Shown here: piece after piece, positions 15,731 through 23,477 of the stretch
Numbering within the stretch: the first letter of the stretch is position 1
Layout of the letters: each line of letters starts with the position of its first letter
Assembly (NCBI RefSeq): GCF_946478885.1
Contig: NZ_CAMLDX010000040.1
Location: 1-29,503 of the forward strand
Source: an uncultured Bacillus sp.
GTDB lineage: Bacteria; Bacillota; Bacilli; Bacillales_B; DSM-18226
DNA: 29,503 nt
Reading direction: 5' to 3'
The notes under the pieces: model-generated
Told to the model about the DNA's origin: nothing
Seen by the model: only the letters and a program-made list of their open reading frames with translations
Databases searched by the model: none
Made by a program: the position numbers and the translations under genes

Positions 15731-15820
15731 GAGGCTGTCCATAAGGTATTAGGAATCTAGGCAAAGTGATACTAGATACGATATTGTGGTGCCTGACGCC
15801 CTTGCTTTTCGGATAGCTCC
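15731..15820 (+). repeat. Palindromic intergenic repeat, copy 3
   Basis: It begins GAGGCTGTCCATAAGG, keeps GTGATACTAGATAC in the middle and GGTGCCTGACGCC to the right, and ends TTTTCGGATAGCTCC. The left half is shortened compared with copies 2 and 4. It sits in the leader/promoter region of ppaC, in the orientation opposite to that gene. Confidence 0.75.
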
Positions 15821-16055
15821 TTCACTTAACAATAATATTAACACATTTCCCCTAGTATTTAATCATCTTTTATTCATATTTTTCTCTATTTCCCATTTAA
15901 TTAGTCAGAAATAAAAAGAGAAGAAGCTATAAAGGGTTCACTCCCATATCTAATGGTTTAGATTGTCATTTGCTGGTTTATAAACAAAAAAGATGCCAAT
16001 AAAAAATTATTCCCCTATAATTTGGACAAACAAACAGGCAATATTGAACATTTTG
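15821..16055. other. AT-rich gene-free interval upstream of the BclB-like gene
   Basis: About 235 bp with no gene or clear hairpin. It separates the housekeeping part of the window from the spore-surface part. Confidence 0.4.
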
Positions 16056-16076
16056 CATAAAATTTAGTATCTTACG
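16050..16076 (+). promoter_or_regulatory. Candidate sigma-K-type promoter of the BclB-like gene
   Basis: CATAAAATT (16056-16064) is one base from CATANNNTA. Alternatively AGTATCTTA (about 16066-16074) has AC exactly 16 nt upstream. Either would start transcription shortly before the ribosome site. Confidence 0.4.
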
Positions 16077-16096
16077 AAAAGAAAGGATTTGATATA

Positions 16097-16717
16097 ATGC
16101 CAAATGGTTTTTGTGAACCCTGTGGGATAATCCCCCTTGGCCCTTTAGTGAGTCCGAATCCTAGATGTCTGTGCCCTGTATTGTCTGGTGCAGGAGGTAC
16201 GGCTGGAGGTGGAGCTATTATTCCATATTCATCCGGTGTAGTTCCGGCTGTCTTAACTTTTGTTCTTGGAGGCTTATTAAGTACATCCACCATTGTTGGA
16301 TTTGGTACCTCTATTCCGGGAATCTCGATTGCCGGAGGAGTAATTGATACAACGGGACTTCTAAACATTGCCTTTACGGTACCAAGAGCTGGAACGATTA
16401 CGGGGATTGCAGCAAACTTCCAAATCACTTTAGCTCTTGATTTGTTGGGTTCAACCGCAGCGGTGAATGCAACTTTGTTTAGAGCTATTTCCGGAACAAA
16501 TGTCTTTGCTCCGATTCCTGGTGCAACCGTGCAATTGCAGCCTTCCTTAACAGGGACATTAGCGATCGGCACTCTTTTGTCTGGCATCACGGCATTGTCT
16601 GCTCCGGTTGCTGCCGGTGACCGTCTAATGATGGTATTCACTGCAGTTAACACTAGCGGAATTCCTATTGCTGCTGTGATTACCGGCAATGCAAGTGCAG
16701 GAGTGAATATTGTTTAA
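16097..16717 (+). CDS. BclB-type exosporium protein domain, without collagen repeats
   Basis: A 206-aa protein. After a short Cys-rich head (Cys6, Cys9 and two more near residues 24-26) and a Gly-rich linker (GAGGTAGGGAIIPYSSG), it is almost all the C-terminal domain found in BclB-related spore surface glycoproteins: IIPYSSGVVP, IVGFGTSIPGISI, VIDTTGLLNIAFTVPRAGT, VNATLFRAISGTN and a final NASAGVNIV. In BclB this hydrophobic beta-type domain follows long Gly-X-Y collagen repeats; here there are none. AAAGGA lies about 9 nt before the ATG. It probably sits on the spore surface and may be a base for the sugars made by the neighbouring enzymes, though that link is inference. Confidence 0.85.
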   Translation: MPNGFCEPCGIIPLGPLVSPNPRCLCPVLSGAGGTAGGGAIIPYSSGVVPAVLTFVLGGLLSTSTIVGFGTSIPGISIAGGVIDTTGLLNIAFTVPRAGTITGIAANFQITLALDLLGSTAAVNATLFRAISGTNVFAPIPGATVQLQPSLTGTLAIGTLLSGITALSAPVAAGDRLMMVFTAVNTSGIPIAAVITGNASAGVNIV

Positions 16718-16760
16718 CCCTCCCAAAGCTAGCAGCAGAGCTTAACAACCAAAGCTAAAT

Positions 16761-16880
16761 GGGGCTGTCCCATAAGGTGTCCAGCATCCACTATTGATCT
16801 CTAGCCTATGCATATTTATGCATGTGATACTAGATATTATATGGTGATGCCAGACACCTTTGCTTTTGGGACAACTCTTT
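16761..16880 (+). repeat. Palindromic intergenic repeat, copy 4 (best preserved)
   Basis: Left arm GGGGCTGTCCCATAAGGTGT, inner left TCTCTAGCCTATGCATA, inner right TATGCATGTGATACTAGATA, right arm GGTGATGCCAGACACC and TTTTGGGACAACTCTTT. The halves pair along most of their length around a TT centre, giving a long hairpin. It lies just after the BclB-like gene and could also end its transcript. Confidence 0.85.
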
Positions 16881-17017
16881 TTTATGATAAAGAATCGCAA
16901 TTATTACACCTTTATGAAATAAGTATTCACAGAGAAAAAATTATGTAATGAATATTCCCTTATTGAATATGATGTTAATTGAATTAAAGTAAAAAAGAAA
17001 AGCAGGGAGTGGATTGC

Positions 17018-17683
17018 ATGGAGTGGACATATCATCACCCCTCATTCGAATATGACAAGTATAAGGTAGCTATACGGAACGTATCTGCATGGACTGGGCA
17101 CCGGGCGTTCGCGTATGATTTAGTCAGATTTTTAAAGCCAAATCGGATTGTTGAACTGGGTACACATTATGGAACTTCTTTTTTCAGTTTTTGTCAAGCC
17201 GTAAAGGATGGAGGGCTTTCGACCACATGTTATGCTGTAGATACTTGGAAAGGTGATCCACAAAGCGGGTATTACAATCACGAGGTTTTAGAGCTAGTCC
17301 AAAAGATCAGAAATCAATATTACTCTGGGATGGCATGTGTTTTGCTCCCTGCCACATTTGATCAGGCCGTTCATTTTTTTGAGGATCGGTCAATTGATTT
17401 GTTGCACATTGATGGGTATCACTCCTATGAGGCCGTTTTACATGATTATCAAACATGGCTTCCTAAAGTGTCCGAAAAAGGTGTCGTATTATTTCATGAT
17501 ATCGCTGTAAAAGCACCGGGATATGGTGTGCAATTATTATGGGAGCAGCTTAAAAAGCAATATCCAGCGATAGAATTTTCACATTCATTCGGACTGGGGG
17601 TATTATTTCCGAAAGGTCATACGGAAGAGTTTAATAAGGTTCTGCAAAAAAATGCTGAAATGCAGCGTATCTATAACGCTTGA
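17018..17683 (+). CDS. Class I SAM-dependent methyltransferase (Methyltransf_24 type)
   Basis: A cytoplasmic methyltransferase of 221 residues. The SAM-binding glycine loop is IVELGTHYGTSFFSF, followed by an acidic strand end (CYAVDTW), and the later LLHIDGYHSYEAVLHDY and GVVLFHDI are typical of the Methyltransf_24/CmcI-like group that methylates sugars or small molecules. GGGAG lies 8 nt before ATG 17018; a GTG nine bases earlier is less well placed. It is the first of several modifying enzymes after the BclB-like gene, so it probably methylates a sugar of the spore-surface glycan. The exact acceptor is not readable. Confidence 0.8.
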   Translation: MEWTYHHPSFEYDKYKVAIRNVSAWTGHRAFAYDLVRFLKPNRIVELGTHYGTSFFSFCQAVKDGGLSTTCYAVDTWKGDPQSGYYNHEVLELVQKIRNQYYSGMACVLLPATFDQAVHFFEDRSIDLLHIDGYHSYEAVLHDYQTWLPKVSEKGVVLFHDIAVKAPGYGVQLLWEQLKKQYPAIEFSHSFGLGVLFPKGHTEEFNKVLQKNAEMQRIYNA

Positions 17684-17715
17684 AATAGGTAAAAAAACAG
17701 CGATAATTTTCACAT

Positions 17716-17744
17716 ACTTGATTCATCCAAATCATCATATCTTA
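17716..17744 (+). promoter_or_regulatory. Candidate sigma-K promoter of the first TylF-like gene
   Basis: CATATCTTA (17736-17744) fits CATANNNTA exactly, with AC 18 nt upstream (17716-17717). It lies 27 nt before the ATG, with GAGGAGG between. Confidence 0.55.
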
Positions 17745-17770
17745 CGCGAATAAAGCTGAGGAGGTTTTGT

Positions 17771-18532
17771 ATGAATTCGGAGCAAAGCATCAATATGTAT
17801 CTCGAATTATTAAAGAAAACAATATTATTTGAAATTTGGGAGGAGCATGAACATGATTTGCTTAGGGCTTTGTATAATCGAGATTCAAGACTGAATCCTG
17901 AAAAGCATCGATTAGGTGAGACATGGCCTAGTATGGCACATAGTATGATTGGCAGAATGAGGATGGAAAATCTGCAAATGTCTATGGAAACAGTGCTAAA
18001 AGAGAATATCAAAGGAGACTTCATCGAAACAGGGGTATGGAGGGGCGGTGCCTGTATTTTTATGCGCGGTTTCCTAAAGGTTCACGGAATTCAAGATCGA
18101 AAAGTATGGCTGGCTGATTCATTTCAGGGACTGCCTGCTCCCAATGCAACGAAATATCCACATGATAGGGGAGACATTCTCTATACTTTTGATTATTTAA
18201 AAGTTTCGCTGGAAAATGTGCAGAATAACTTTCGAAAATATGACTTACTTGATGAACAAGTACAGTTTTTAAAGGGCTGGTTTAAGGACACTTTGCCTGC
18301 TGCTCCAATCGATAAGCTAGCTATTCTGCGATTGGATGGCGACCTGTATGAATCTACCATGGATGGATTGAATAATTTATATGATAAAGTAGCAGAGGGT
18401 GGATTTATCATTGTAGATGATTATGCCCTGCCAACATGTAAAGCGGCGATTCATGATTTTTTGCAGCAACGAAATATGAATGAATCACTGATTCCGATTG
18501 ATAATATCTCGGTATATTGGAGAAAAAAGTAA
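17771..18532 (+). CDS. TylF/MycF-family sugar O-methyltransferase, paralog 1
   Basis: A 253-aa enzyme of the macrocin O-methyltransferase family, which methylates hydroxyls of deoxysugars using SAM and a divalent metal. Visible marks: SMIGRMRMENLQ, the SAM loop FIETGVWRGGACIFM, LADSFQGLPAP, LRLDGDLYESTMD and IIVDDYALPTC. The Asp of LDGD and the Asp pair of VDDY match the metal ligands of MycF. GAGGAGG lies before the ATG. A close paralog lies at 21629-22393. In this context it probably makes an O-methylated sugar (for example a methylrhamnose) for spore-surface glycans; the acceptor is inferred. Confidence 0.88.
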   Translation: MNSEQSINMYLELLKKTILFEIWEEHEHDLLRALYNRDSRLNPEKHRLGETWPSMAHSMIGRMRMENLQMSMETVLKENIKGDFIETGVWRGGACIFMRGFLKVHGIQDRKVWLADSFQGLPAPNATKYPHDRGDILYTFDYLKVSLENVQNNFRKYDLLDEQVQFLKGWFKDTLPAAPIDKLAILRLDGDLYESTMDGLNNLYDKVAEGGFIIVDDYALPTCKAAIHDFLQQRNMNESLIPIDNISVYWRKK

Positions 18533-18558
18533 TAAATGAATATGTATATTGCTCATTG

Positions 18559-18602
18559 AAAAGGATTCAAGCAGATTGCTTAGGATGCTTTTCTTTTTTT
18601 TG
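18559..18602 (+). terminator. Probable terminator after TylF paralog 1
   Basis: An imperfect stem (AAAAGGATTCAAGCA against TGCTTAGGATGCTTTT) with a 3-nt loop is followed by a run of T. Confidence 0.6.
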
Positions 18603-18661
18603 TAGTTACATCATCCATGGTCTTGGACAGCCCTTTTATTAGATGTGAAGGACAATCACAA

Positions 18662-18689
18662 ACGAATTGATTTCAATTCACATACTATA
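18662..18689 (+). promoter_or_regulatory. Candidate sigma-K promoter of the sulfotransferase gene
   Basis: CATACTATA (18681-18689) fits CATANNNTA, with AC 17 nt upstream (18662-18663). The start codon is 48 nt downstream. Confidence 0.6.
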
Positions 18690-18736
18690 CTCTGAGGGCA
18701 TTGAGGAATCATGAGGTATACCAAAGGAGGTGAGAA

Positions 18737-19528
18737 ATGAATAATAAACTATTTCAAATTCAACAAGGGCTAGCCCACAAGCTGCCATATTATCATAAGA
18801 ACTTTCCACTTATATTATTTTGGAGTCAACGAGCCGGATGTACAAGCTTTATTAAATGGTTCTTTTATCAAATCGATTTGCTCGAGACAGCTATTCAGTA
18901 TAACCCATGGGTGCATTATTATGAAATTCAAGTATTTAACAAAAGGCCCTCTTATCAAATGGAAATATTGCAGGAGTTGATGAAATCAGAGAAAGATACG
19001 ATTAAACTGGTTAGAAACCCATATCATAGGGCTGTGAGCTCATTTACCATATTTATAGGTACACCGGAACATGTGTGGAGTCATATGAGGCAAGAAATGA
19101 GACTCCTCTTTAATCAACACAATCAGATGACTGAAGGATTTTCATTCAGCCAGTTTTTACAATATTTAAAGCTCAATCCTCAAGTCATTTACGATGGTCA
19201 TTTTTCCCCACAATATATTGCAGGAGAAGAAGCCTATATCAAACAATATATTTATTTGGAAAACTTTGAAGAAAGCATACGCAAATTAGAGGAGAAATAT
19301 GGATTGAAGCACTCACCGCTCGAACAAATAACTCAGTCCGCTCATCATTTTCAAGATAAAATGACCTTGCAAGGCAATTTTGCTGACGTAAGGACAACAG
19401 ATCCTGCATTTCCAAAGTTTCCGGTATTCCCGACTCTTGAAAGTTTTTATAATGAGGAAACAAAAATACTCGTCGAAGAAATATATAAGATGGATTTTGA
19501 AAAATATTCCTATCCGAAGGAACTATAA
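18737..19528 (+). CDS. Sulfotransferase family protein (PAPS-dependent, carbohydrate type)
   Basis: A 263-aa protein with the two PAPS-binding signatures of the Sulfotransfer_2-type family. The 5'-phosphosulfate loop is SQRAGCTSF (30-38), like PKAGCTS of relatives, and the 3'-phosphate motif is VRNPYHRAVSSF (92-103). C-terminal YLENFEES and an SLESFYNEET-like stretch also fit. Such enzymes move sulfate from PAPS to sugar hydroxyls or amines. There is no signal peptide, so it should act in the mother cell. AAAGGAGGTGAG precedes the ATG, an unusually strong site. Its place between TylF paralog 1 and a glycosyltransferase operon, with a sigma-K-like promoter, suggests that a spore-surface sugar is sulfated. 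Family assignment is fairly sure; the substrate is inferred. Confidence 0.75.
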   Translation: MNNKLFQIQQGLAHKLPYYHKNFPLILFWSQRAGCTSFIKWFFYQIDLLETAIQYNPWVHYYEIQVFNKRPSYQMEILQELMKSEKDTIKLVRNPYHRAVSSFTIFIGTPEHVWSHMRQEMRLLFNQHNQMTEGFSFSQFLQYLKLNPQVIYDGHFSPQYIAGEEAYIKQYIYLENFEESIRKLEEKYGLKHSPLEQITQSAHHFQDKMTLQGNFADVRTTDPAFPKFPVFPTLESFYNEETKILVEEIYKMDFEKYSYPKEL

Positions 19529-19535
19529 ACAAGAA

Positions 19536-19612
19536 AATGGAACGAACGCGCCTATTCATCCGGAGCTAATAATCATTTAGAGGATGCATTCGGCGCGTTT
19601 GCTTGTTCCATT
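19536..19612. terminator. Large stem-loop between convergent genes
   Basis: AATGGAAC and ACGCGCC on the left pair with GGCGCGT and GTTCCATT on the right; inside, CATCC pairs with GGATG. It fills the gap between the sulfotransferase stop and the stop of the next, opposite gene. It has no classical T-run, so it may be a two-way end signal or an element remnant. Confidence 0.6.
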
Positions 19613-20374
19613 CTACCGTTGTTTTTTTAGGATAATAACATCCTGATAGCTTAGAAATTTTTTTCTTCCGCACCAAGAGCCATATTGAACAGGTTGATAC
19701 AATTCCAAGTGATATTTGTGAAATAAACTGTTTATAAAAGACTCCTTATATGCAACAGCGAACTCCGGCTGATTTTCATACAGGAGAGAATAATTTCCCT
19801 TATTGTGAATAAATCGAAGAGTACTTGGTGAGGTAAGCTGAAGCTGAGTTGATTCGGGATTTAATAGGAATTGTGTGATAAAACATCGTCCTGTTTTTTT
19901 CATTACGCGAGAAATTTCCGATAAATAATTCTCCAAATCGTCCGGAAGCATGTGAGTAAATACAGATGTAAGAAAAATAAAGTCAAAGGTTTGATCTTGA
20001 TAAGGAAATTTAAAGTGGGTCGCTTTGTATTGACCGCTTGGATTATAATATTGATTATAAATATCGATATGGTTGAACTGAAAGTTTGGAAATTTTGGGG
20101 TTATATTTTCCTTTGACCATTTAATTCCTTCTGCGTATAGATCAAATCCTGCATAGCTGCCATTTTCACTTAAATATTTTGTTAATGGTACAGCCATTCG
20201 GCCGCTACCGCTGCCGACATCTAATACTGATTCATGCGGCTGAAGGGAGCCTAAGCTGATGAAATACGTAAGGAATTCCTTACCAATTGCTAAAAAGTCT
20301 CCTCCGCCAACGTAATAAACCAATTCGTCCGATGGAACTAAATTGCTGGATGGCTCCTGATGATTTGAATTCAC
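19613..20374 (-). CDS. Class I SAM-dependent methyltransferase (Methyltransf_11/25 type)
   Basis: A 253-aa enzyme. The SAM loop is VLDVGSGSGRMAVPLTKYL, followed by GFDLYAEGIKW and FIFLTSVFTHMLPDDLENYL, the standard motifs of small-molecule and sugar methyltransferases. It follows the GT2 glycosyltransferase gene by 24 bp on the same strand with AAAGGAGAG between, so the two form an operon. It likely methylates the sugar, or the glycan product, handled by that transferase. No DNA or protein target domain is seen. Confidence 0.85.
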   Translation of the reverse strand: MNSNHQEPSSNLVPSDELVYYVGGGDFLAIGKEFLTYFISLGSLQPHESVLDVGSGSGRMAVPLTKYLSENGSYAGFDLYAEGIKWSKENITPKFPNFQFNHIDIYNQYYNPSGQYKATHFKFPYQDQTFDFIFLTSVFTHMLPDDLENYLSEISRVMKKTGRCFITQFLLNPESTQLQLTSPSTLRFIHNKGNYSLLYENQPEFAVAYKESFINSLFHKYHLELYQPVQYGSWCGRKKFLSYQDVIILKKQR

Positions 20375-20398
20375 TAGTATCTCTCCTTTATCTCTTTC

Positions 20399-21334
20399 TT
20401 AAATTGTGTTTAATTTTTCCTGCACCAACCTTTGGCAACTGAGTAATTGATTAATATAATTGATTGCATGCCGCTGCTCGTACTGCTCTAAAGCTATTAA
20501 AAGCAATTTTAAGACAGACTGATAAGCCTTTTTTTGCTCTTCTTTTTTCTCTAAATAGCCATAGTCTATTGCCGTCATAATGAGGTGAAATAAATCTTCA
20601 ATTCCGTCAGCAAACATTGAGGATTCCCTCAGCTGCTGAGCACCGTGGATGCGAAAGCAGCTCAATGGTTCTGTAATATATACCATTTTTCCTTTTGATA
20701 ATAGTAAAATCCAGGAAGCCATATCAACAGTACATGAGTATATGCGATTTTTTAATGTCCCGAATGGTTCTGTTAAGGCCTCTTTGCGAAAGAGCGCCGT
20801 GGTTGGCTCTCCAATATAATTAACAGATTCAAGAAGGATCTTATTTCCTACTTTCTTCCCTGAGATAATGGAATTGGTTTCAGTTAATTTTGTATTAATG
20901 TTTAAATCAGGTAAATAATTCCCATCCTTGTTCATAAGCCTTCGGTATGATGTAACTAACACGATTTCCTGTTTGTGATCATCAAGGAAATATGACATCA
21001 TCTTTTCAATTTTTTCTGGCAGAAACAGATCATCATCCATCAAATAATTAATATAGTTTCCATTTGCCTTATTAAACAAATTGATGCTGTTTTCATATTG
21101 TCCAAGAGTACGAGGATTTCTGATATACGTAATATTGGAGTATTTTCTGTACTTGTCCTTTATGAGGTTTTCTGTTCGATCATTTGTACTGTCATCACCA
21201 ATGACGATTTCAATATTAGGGTAGGTTTGTTGTAAGACACTATTTATTGCATCTTCAAAAAAGAGGGGCCTATTATAAGTAGGAATTAAAATCGATACAA
21301 GGGGATAATTCTTGTCAATAACTCCTTTCAACAT
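20399..21334 (-). CDS. GT2-family glycosyltransferase
   Basis: A cytoplasmic GT-A fold transferase of 311 residues. The N-terminal VSILIPTYNRPLFFEDAI, IEIVIGDDSTNDRT and INYLMDDDLFLPEKI (with the metal-binding DxD-like DDD) are the classic GT2 signatures. The C-terminal part is helical and charged. The start is ATG 21334, six bases after AAAGGA; the ATG at 21340 touches that site. It leads an operon with the methyltransferase downstream and is divergent from TylF paralog 2. It probably adds a sugar to a spore-surface glycan; donor and acceptor are unknown. Confidence 0.9.
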   Translation of the reverse strand: MLKGVIDKNYPLVSILIPTYNRPLFFEDAINSVLQQTYPNIEIVIGDDSTNDRTENLIKDKYRKYSNITYIRNPRTLGQYENSINLFNKANGNYINYLMDDDLFLPEKIEKMMSYFLDDHKQEIVLVTSYRRLMNKDGNYLPDLNINTKLTETNSIISGKKVGNKILLESVNYIGEPTTALFRKEALTEPFGTLKNRIYSCTVDMASWILLLSKGKMVYITEPLSCFRIHGAQQLRESSMFADGIEDLFHLIMTAIDYGYLEKKEEQKKAYQSVLKLLLIALEQYEQRHAINYINQLLSCQRLVQEKLNTI

Positions 21335-21377
21335 TCTCATTCCTTTAAATAAAATTTATAAATGTTATCTTCAGTAT

Positions 21378-21386
21378 CATAGTATG
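21378..21386 (-). promoter_or_regulatory. Candidate sigma-K -10 box of the GT2 operon
   Basis: On the minus strand CATACTATG is one base from CATANNNTA. It lies about 45 nt before the GT2 start; no clear AC at 16-18 nt was found. Confidence 0.35.
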
Positions 21387-21628
21387 CAATGGCTTGGTTT
21401 TTATCATGACAGGGAAAATGTATATGAAATTTTAAACTTCGAATGAAGAAGAACTCTCATGCATATTATTATATGTGGAAAACTATGGGGGTGAATACAA
21501 AATTGAACGAAAGATGTCTATTTTAAATAACGGAAAATACCTTTCTATTTATATTCGTATTATCTTACTGGGATTTTGTGAAAAATGTTCCTTATTTATA
21601 AAAGATCACGTTCGGAGGTTGTACAGAT

Positions 21629-22393
21629 ATGAAAGGTGAGTCAGCGAAAGAAATGTATCTTGCTCTTCTGAAAAAGGCCATTTTATTTGAAATTTGGCAG
21701 GAAAACGAACAAGATCTCTTTTCCGGATTGTTCAAAAAAGATTTTAAGGTAGATCCCGAGAAATATTTAAAGGGGGAAATTTGGCCGAAGATGGCTCACA
21801 GCATGGTTGGCAGAATGAGGATGGATAACCTTCAAATGTGCATGGAAACGGTGGTTAGAGAAAATATTAAAGGTGATTTTATAGAGACGGGTGTTTGGCG
21901 AGGTGGAGCATGTATTTTTATGAAGGGATTTTTAACTGTTCATGAAATTACCGAGCGTAAGGTTTGGCTAGCAGACTCTTTTCAAGGACTGCCGGCTCCC
22001 AATGCAGCGAAATATCCTCATGATAAAGGTGATAAGCTCTATACCTTTGATTATCTTAGGGTATCTTTGGAAGAGGTCCAAAACAACTTTCGCAAATACG
22101 GTTTGCTTGATGAAAATGTACAATTTTTGAAAGGTTGGTTTAAAGATACATTGCCAACCGCACCAATTTCCAAATTAGCTATTCTGCGTCTTGATGGGGA
22201 TCTCTACGAATCTACCATGGATAGTTTAAATCATTTATATGATAAGGTATCCAAAGGTGGATTCATCATTGTAGATGACTATGCATTGCCGACTTGCCAT
22301 CCTGCTATTACGGATTTTCGGCGTTATCGCCATATACAGGAACCGCTGATTCCGATTGATAATCTTTCCGTTTATTGGCGAAAGGGAAGATGA
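21629..22393 (+). CDS. TylF/MycF-family sugar O-methyltransferase, paralog 2
   Basis: A 254-aa close relative of the protein at 17771, with the same order of motifs: MVGRMRMDNLQ, FIETGVWRGGACIFM, LADSFQGLPAPN, LRLDGDLYESTMD and IVDDYALPTC. By eye roughly three quarters of positions agree; differences gather in the first 45 residues and in the last 40 (RYRHIQEPLIP against QQRNMNESLIP). Metal and SAM residues are kept, so both copies should be active, perhaps on different sugars or positions. TTCGGAGG lies about 10 nt before the ATG. The promoter is unclear; ATTATCTTA near 21563 is only loosely sigma-K-like. It is followed by a terminator. Confidence 0.88.
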   Translation: MKGESAKEMYLALLKKAILFEIWQENEQDLFSGLFKKDFKVDPEKYLKGEIWPKMAHSMVGRMRMDNLQMCMETVVRENIKGDFIETGVWRGGACIFMKGFLTVHEITERKVWLADSFQGLPAPNAAKYPHDKGDKLYTFDYLRVSLEEVQNNFRKYGLLDENVQFLKGWFKDTLPTAPISKLAILRLDGDLYESTMDSLNHLYDKVSKGGFIIVDDYALPTCHPAITDFRRYRHIQEPLIPIDNLSVYWRKGR

Positions 22394-22446
22394 GTATTTT
22401 GAATACAATCAATAGATAGAAGTGGATTACAGCAAACCTTAATTCA

Positions 22447-22475
22447 GATCCTGTTAGATGAGGATCCTTTTTTTG
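22447..22475 (+). terminator. Terminator after TylF paralog 2
   Basis: GATCCT (22447-22452) pairs with AGGATC (22461-22466) around an 8-nt loop, then a run of seven T after CC. Confidence 0.7.
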
Positions 22476-22606
22476 TCTTCATACAGGCTCTGAGGTTTTT
22501 TTGTGAAATGAAAAGACAAGCCATTGAATGATTGAGACGTTTCGAATTCTCTCGATGTGGATCCTCTGCTCCATGTAAAAACGATAATTCTATGGAAAAA
22601 ACCCTC

Positions 22607-22633
22607 ACTTATTGCTTTTTGCTTCATAAAATG
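22607..22633 (+). promoter_or_regulatory. Candidate sigma-K promoter of the StrF-like gene
   Basis: CATAAAATG (22625-22633) is one base from CATANNNTA and has AC exactly 16 nt upstream (22607-22608). Confidence 0.4.
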
Positions 22634-22686
22634 ATTACATACATTGGTCACTCTGAATACTTAGATTAAAGGGAGATAAATGGAGG

Positions 22687-23358
22687 ATGAAAGGTAATCA
22701 AATATGTTTTATTTCTTGTGTGAATAATGAAGAAGAGTACAATATGGCTTTACATCACATTAACCAACTCAATATCCCTGAAGGGTATGAAGTTGAAACA
22801 GTAGCAGTGAGAAATGCGTCCAGTCTTACCTCGGGATATAATGAAGGAATGAGAAGGACAAATGCCAAATATAAGGTATATCTGCATCAGGATGTTTATA
22901 TTATAAATAAAGACTTTTTATATGATGTTCTGGGCTTATTTGTAAAGTACCCAAAATTAGGCATGCTCGGTGTAGTTGGCTCACTCACAATTCCTAATGG
23001 GTATTGGTGGCATAGTCCCTATGTATATGGCACTGTGTACCATACATTAACGGGAAAAGGAAAATTAGGCATTCTTAAACATCGTACGGTAAAGAGTGGT
23101 TTTCAGCAAGTTCGGGCAATTGATGGATTGATTATGATTACTCAGTATGACATTCCTTGGAGAGAAGATATTTTTAAGGGCTGGCATTTTTACGATGTTT
23201 CGCAAAGCCTTGAATTTTGGAAGGCCGGTTTTGAGGTGGGGGTTCCGAAGCAAAGGCAAACATGGTGTATTCATGATTGCGGAATAACGAGTATGAAAGA
23301 CTATGAAGAAAGTAGAGAACTTTTTGTCCTGCATTATAGACCGTTTGTTTTAGATTAA
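22687..23358 (+). CDS. Glycosyltransferase family 2-like protein (StrF-domain type)
   Basis: A 223-aa protein. The N-terminal ICFISCVNNEEEYNMALHHI, the GYNEGMRRTNAKYKVYLHQD stretch with HQDV (67-70) in place of the usual DDD, and IDGLIMITQYDIPW match the Glyco_tranf_2_5/StrF-like group of putative GT-A glycosyltransferases. No membrane segment is seen. AAAGGGAG lies about 11 nt before the ATG and GGAGG abuts it. It stands alone between TylF paralog 2 and a small Cys-containing gene, and is probably another enzyme of the surface glycan. The activity is predicted by fold only. Confidence 0.8.
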   Translation: MKGNQICFISCVNNEEEYNMALHHINQLNIPEGYEVETVAVRNASSLTSGYNEGMRRTNAKYKVYLHQDVYIINKDFLYDVLGLFVKYPKLGMLGVVGSLTIPNGYWWHSPYVYGTVYHTLTGKGKLGILKHRTVKSGFQQVRAIDGLIMITQYDIPWREDIFKGWHFYDVSQSLEFWKAGFEVGVPKQRQTWCIHDCGITSMKDYEESRELFVLHYRPFVLD

Positions 23359-23477
23359 ATAAAAATCATAAGGGTAAATTTCTGTTCCATAAAAAATGGA
23401 CACTTTTTATAGATAATTCGTACAAGCAAACTGCTTTATCTTTTCATACGATCCAGTATGAAAGGAGGTAAATTCAT

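Noticed and set aside
16072..16689. Long open frame on the minus strand over the BclB-like gene
   Set aside because: It mirrors the low-complexity, Gly/Thr/Ile-rich plus-strand gene, which has domain homology and a ribosome site; the minus frame has neither.
18620..18640. Possible lone end of the palindromic repeat (TTGGACAGCCCTTTT)
   Set aside because: Only about 15 bases match the outer arm and no second arm is nearby; it may be chance.
22454..22651. Minus-strand 65-codon frame after TylF paralog 2
   Set aside because: It covers the terminator and promoter region, lacks a ribosome site and shows no family pattern.
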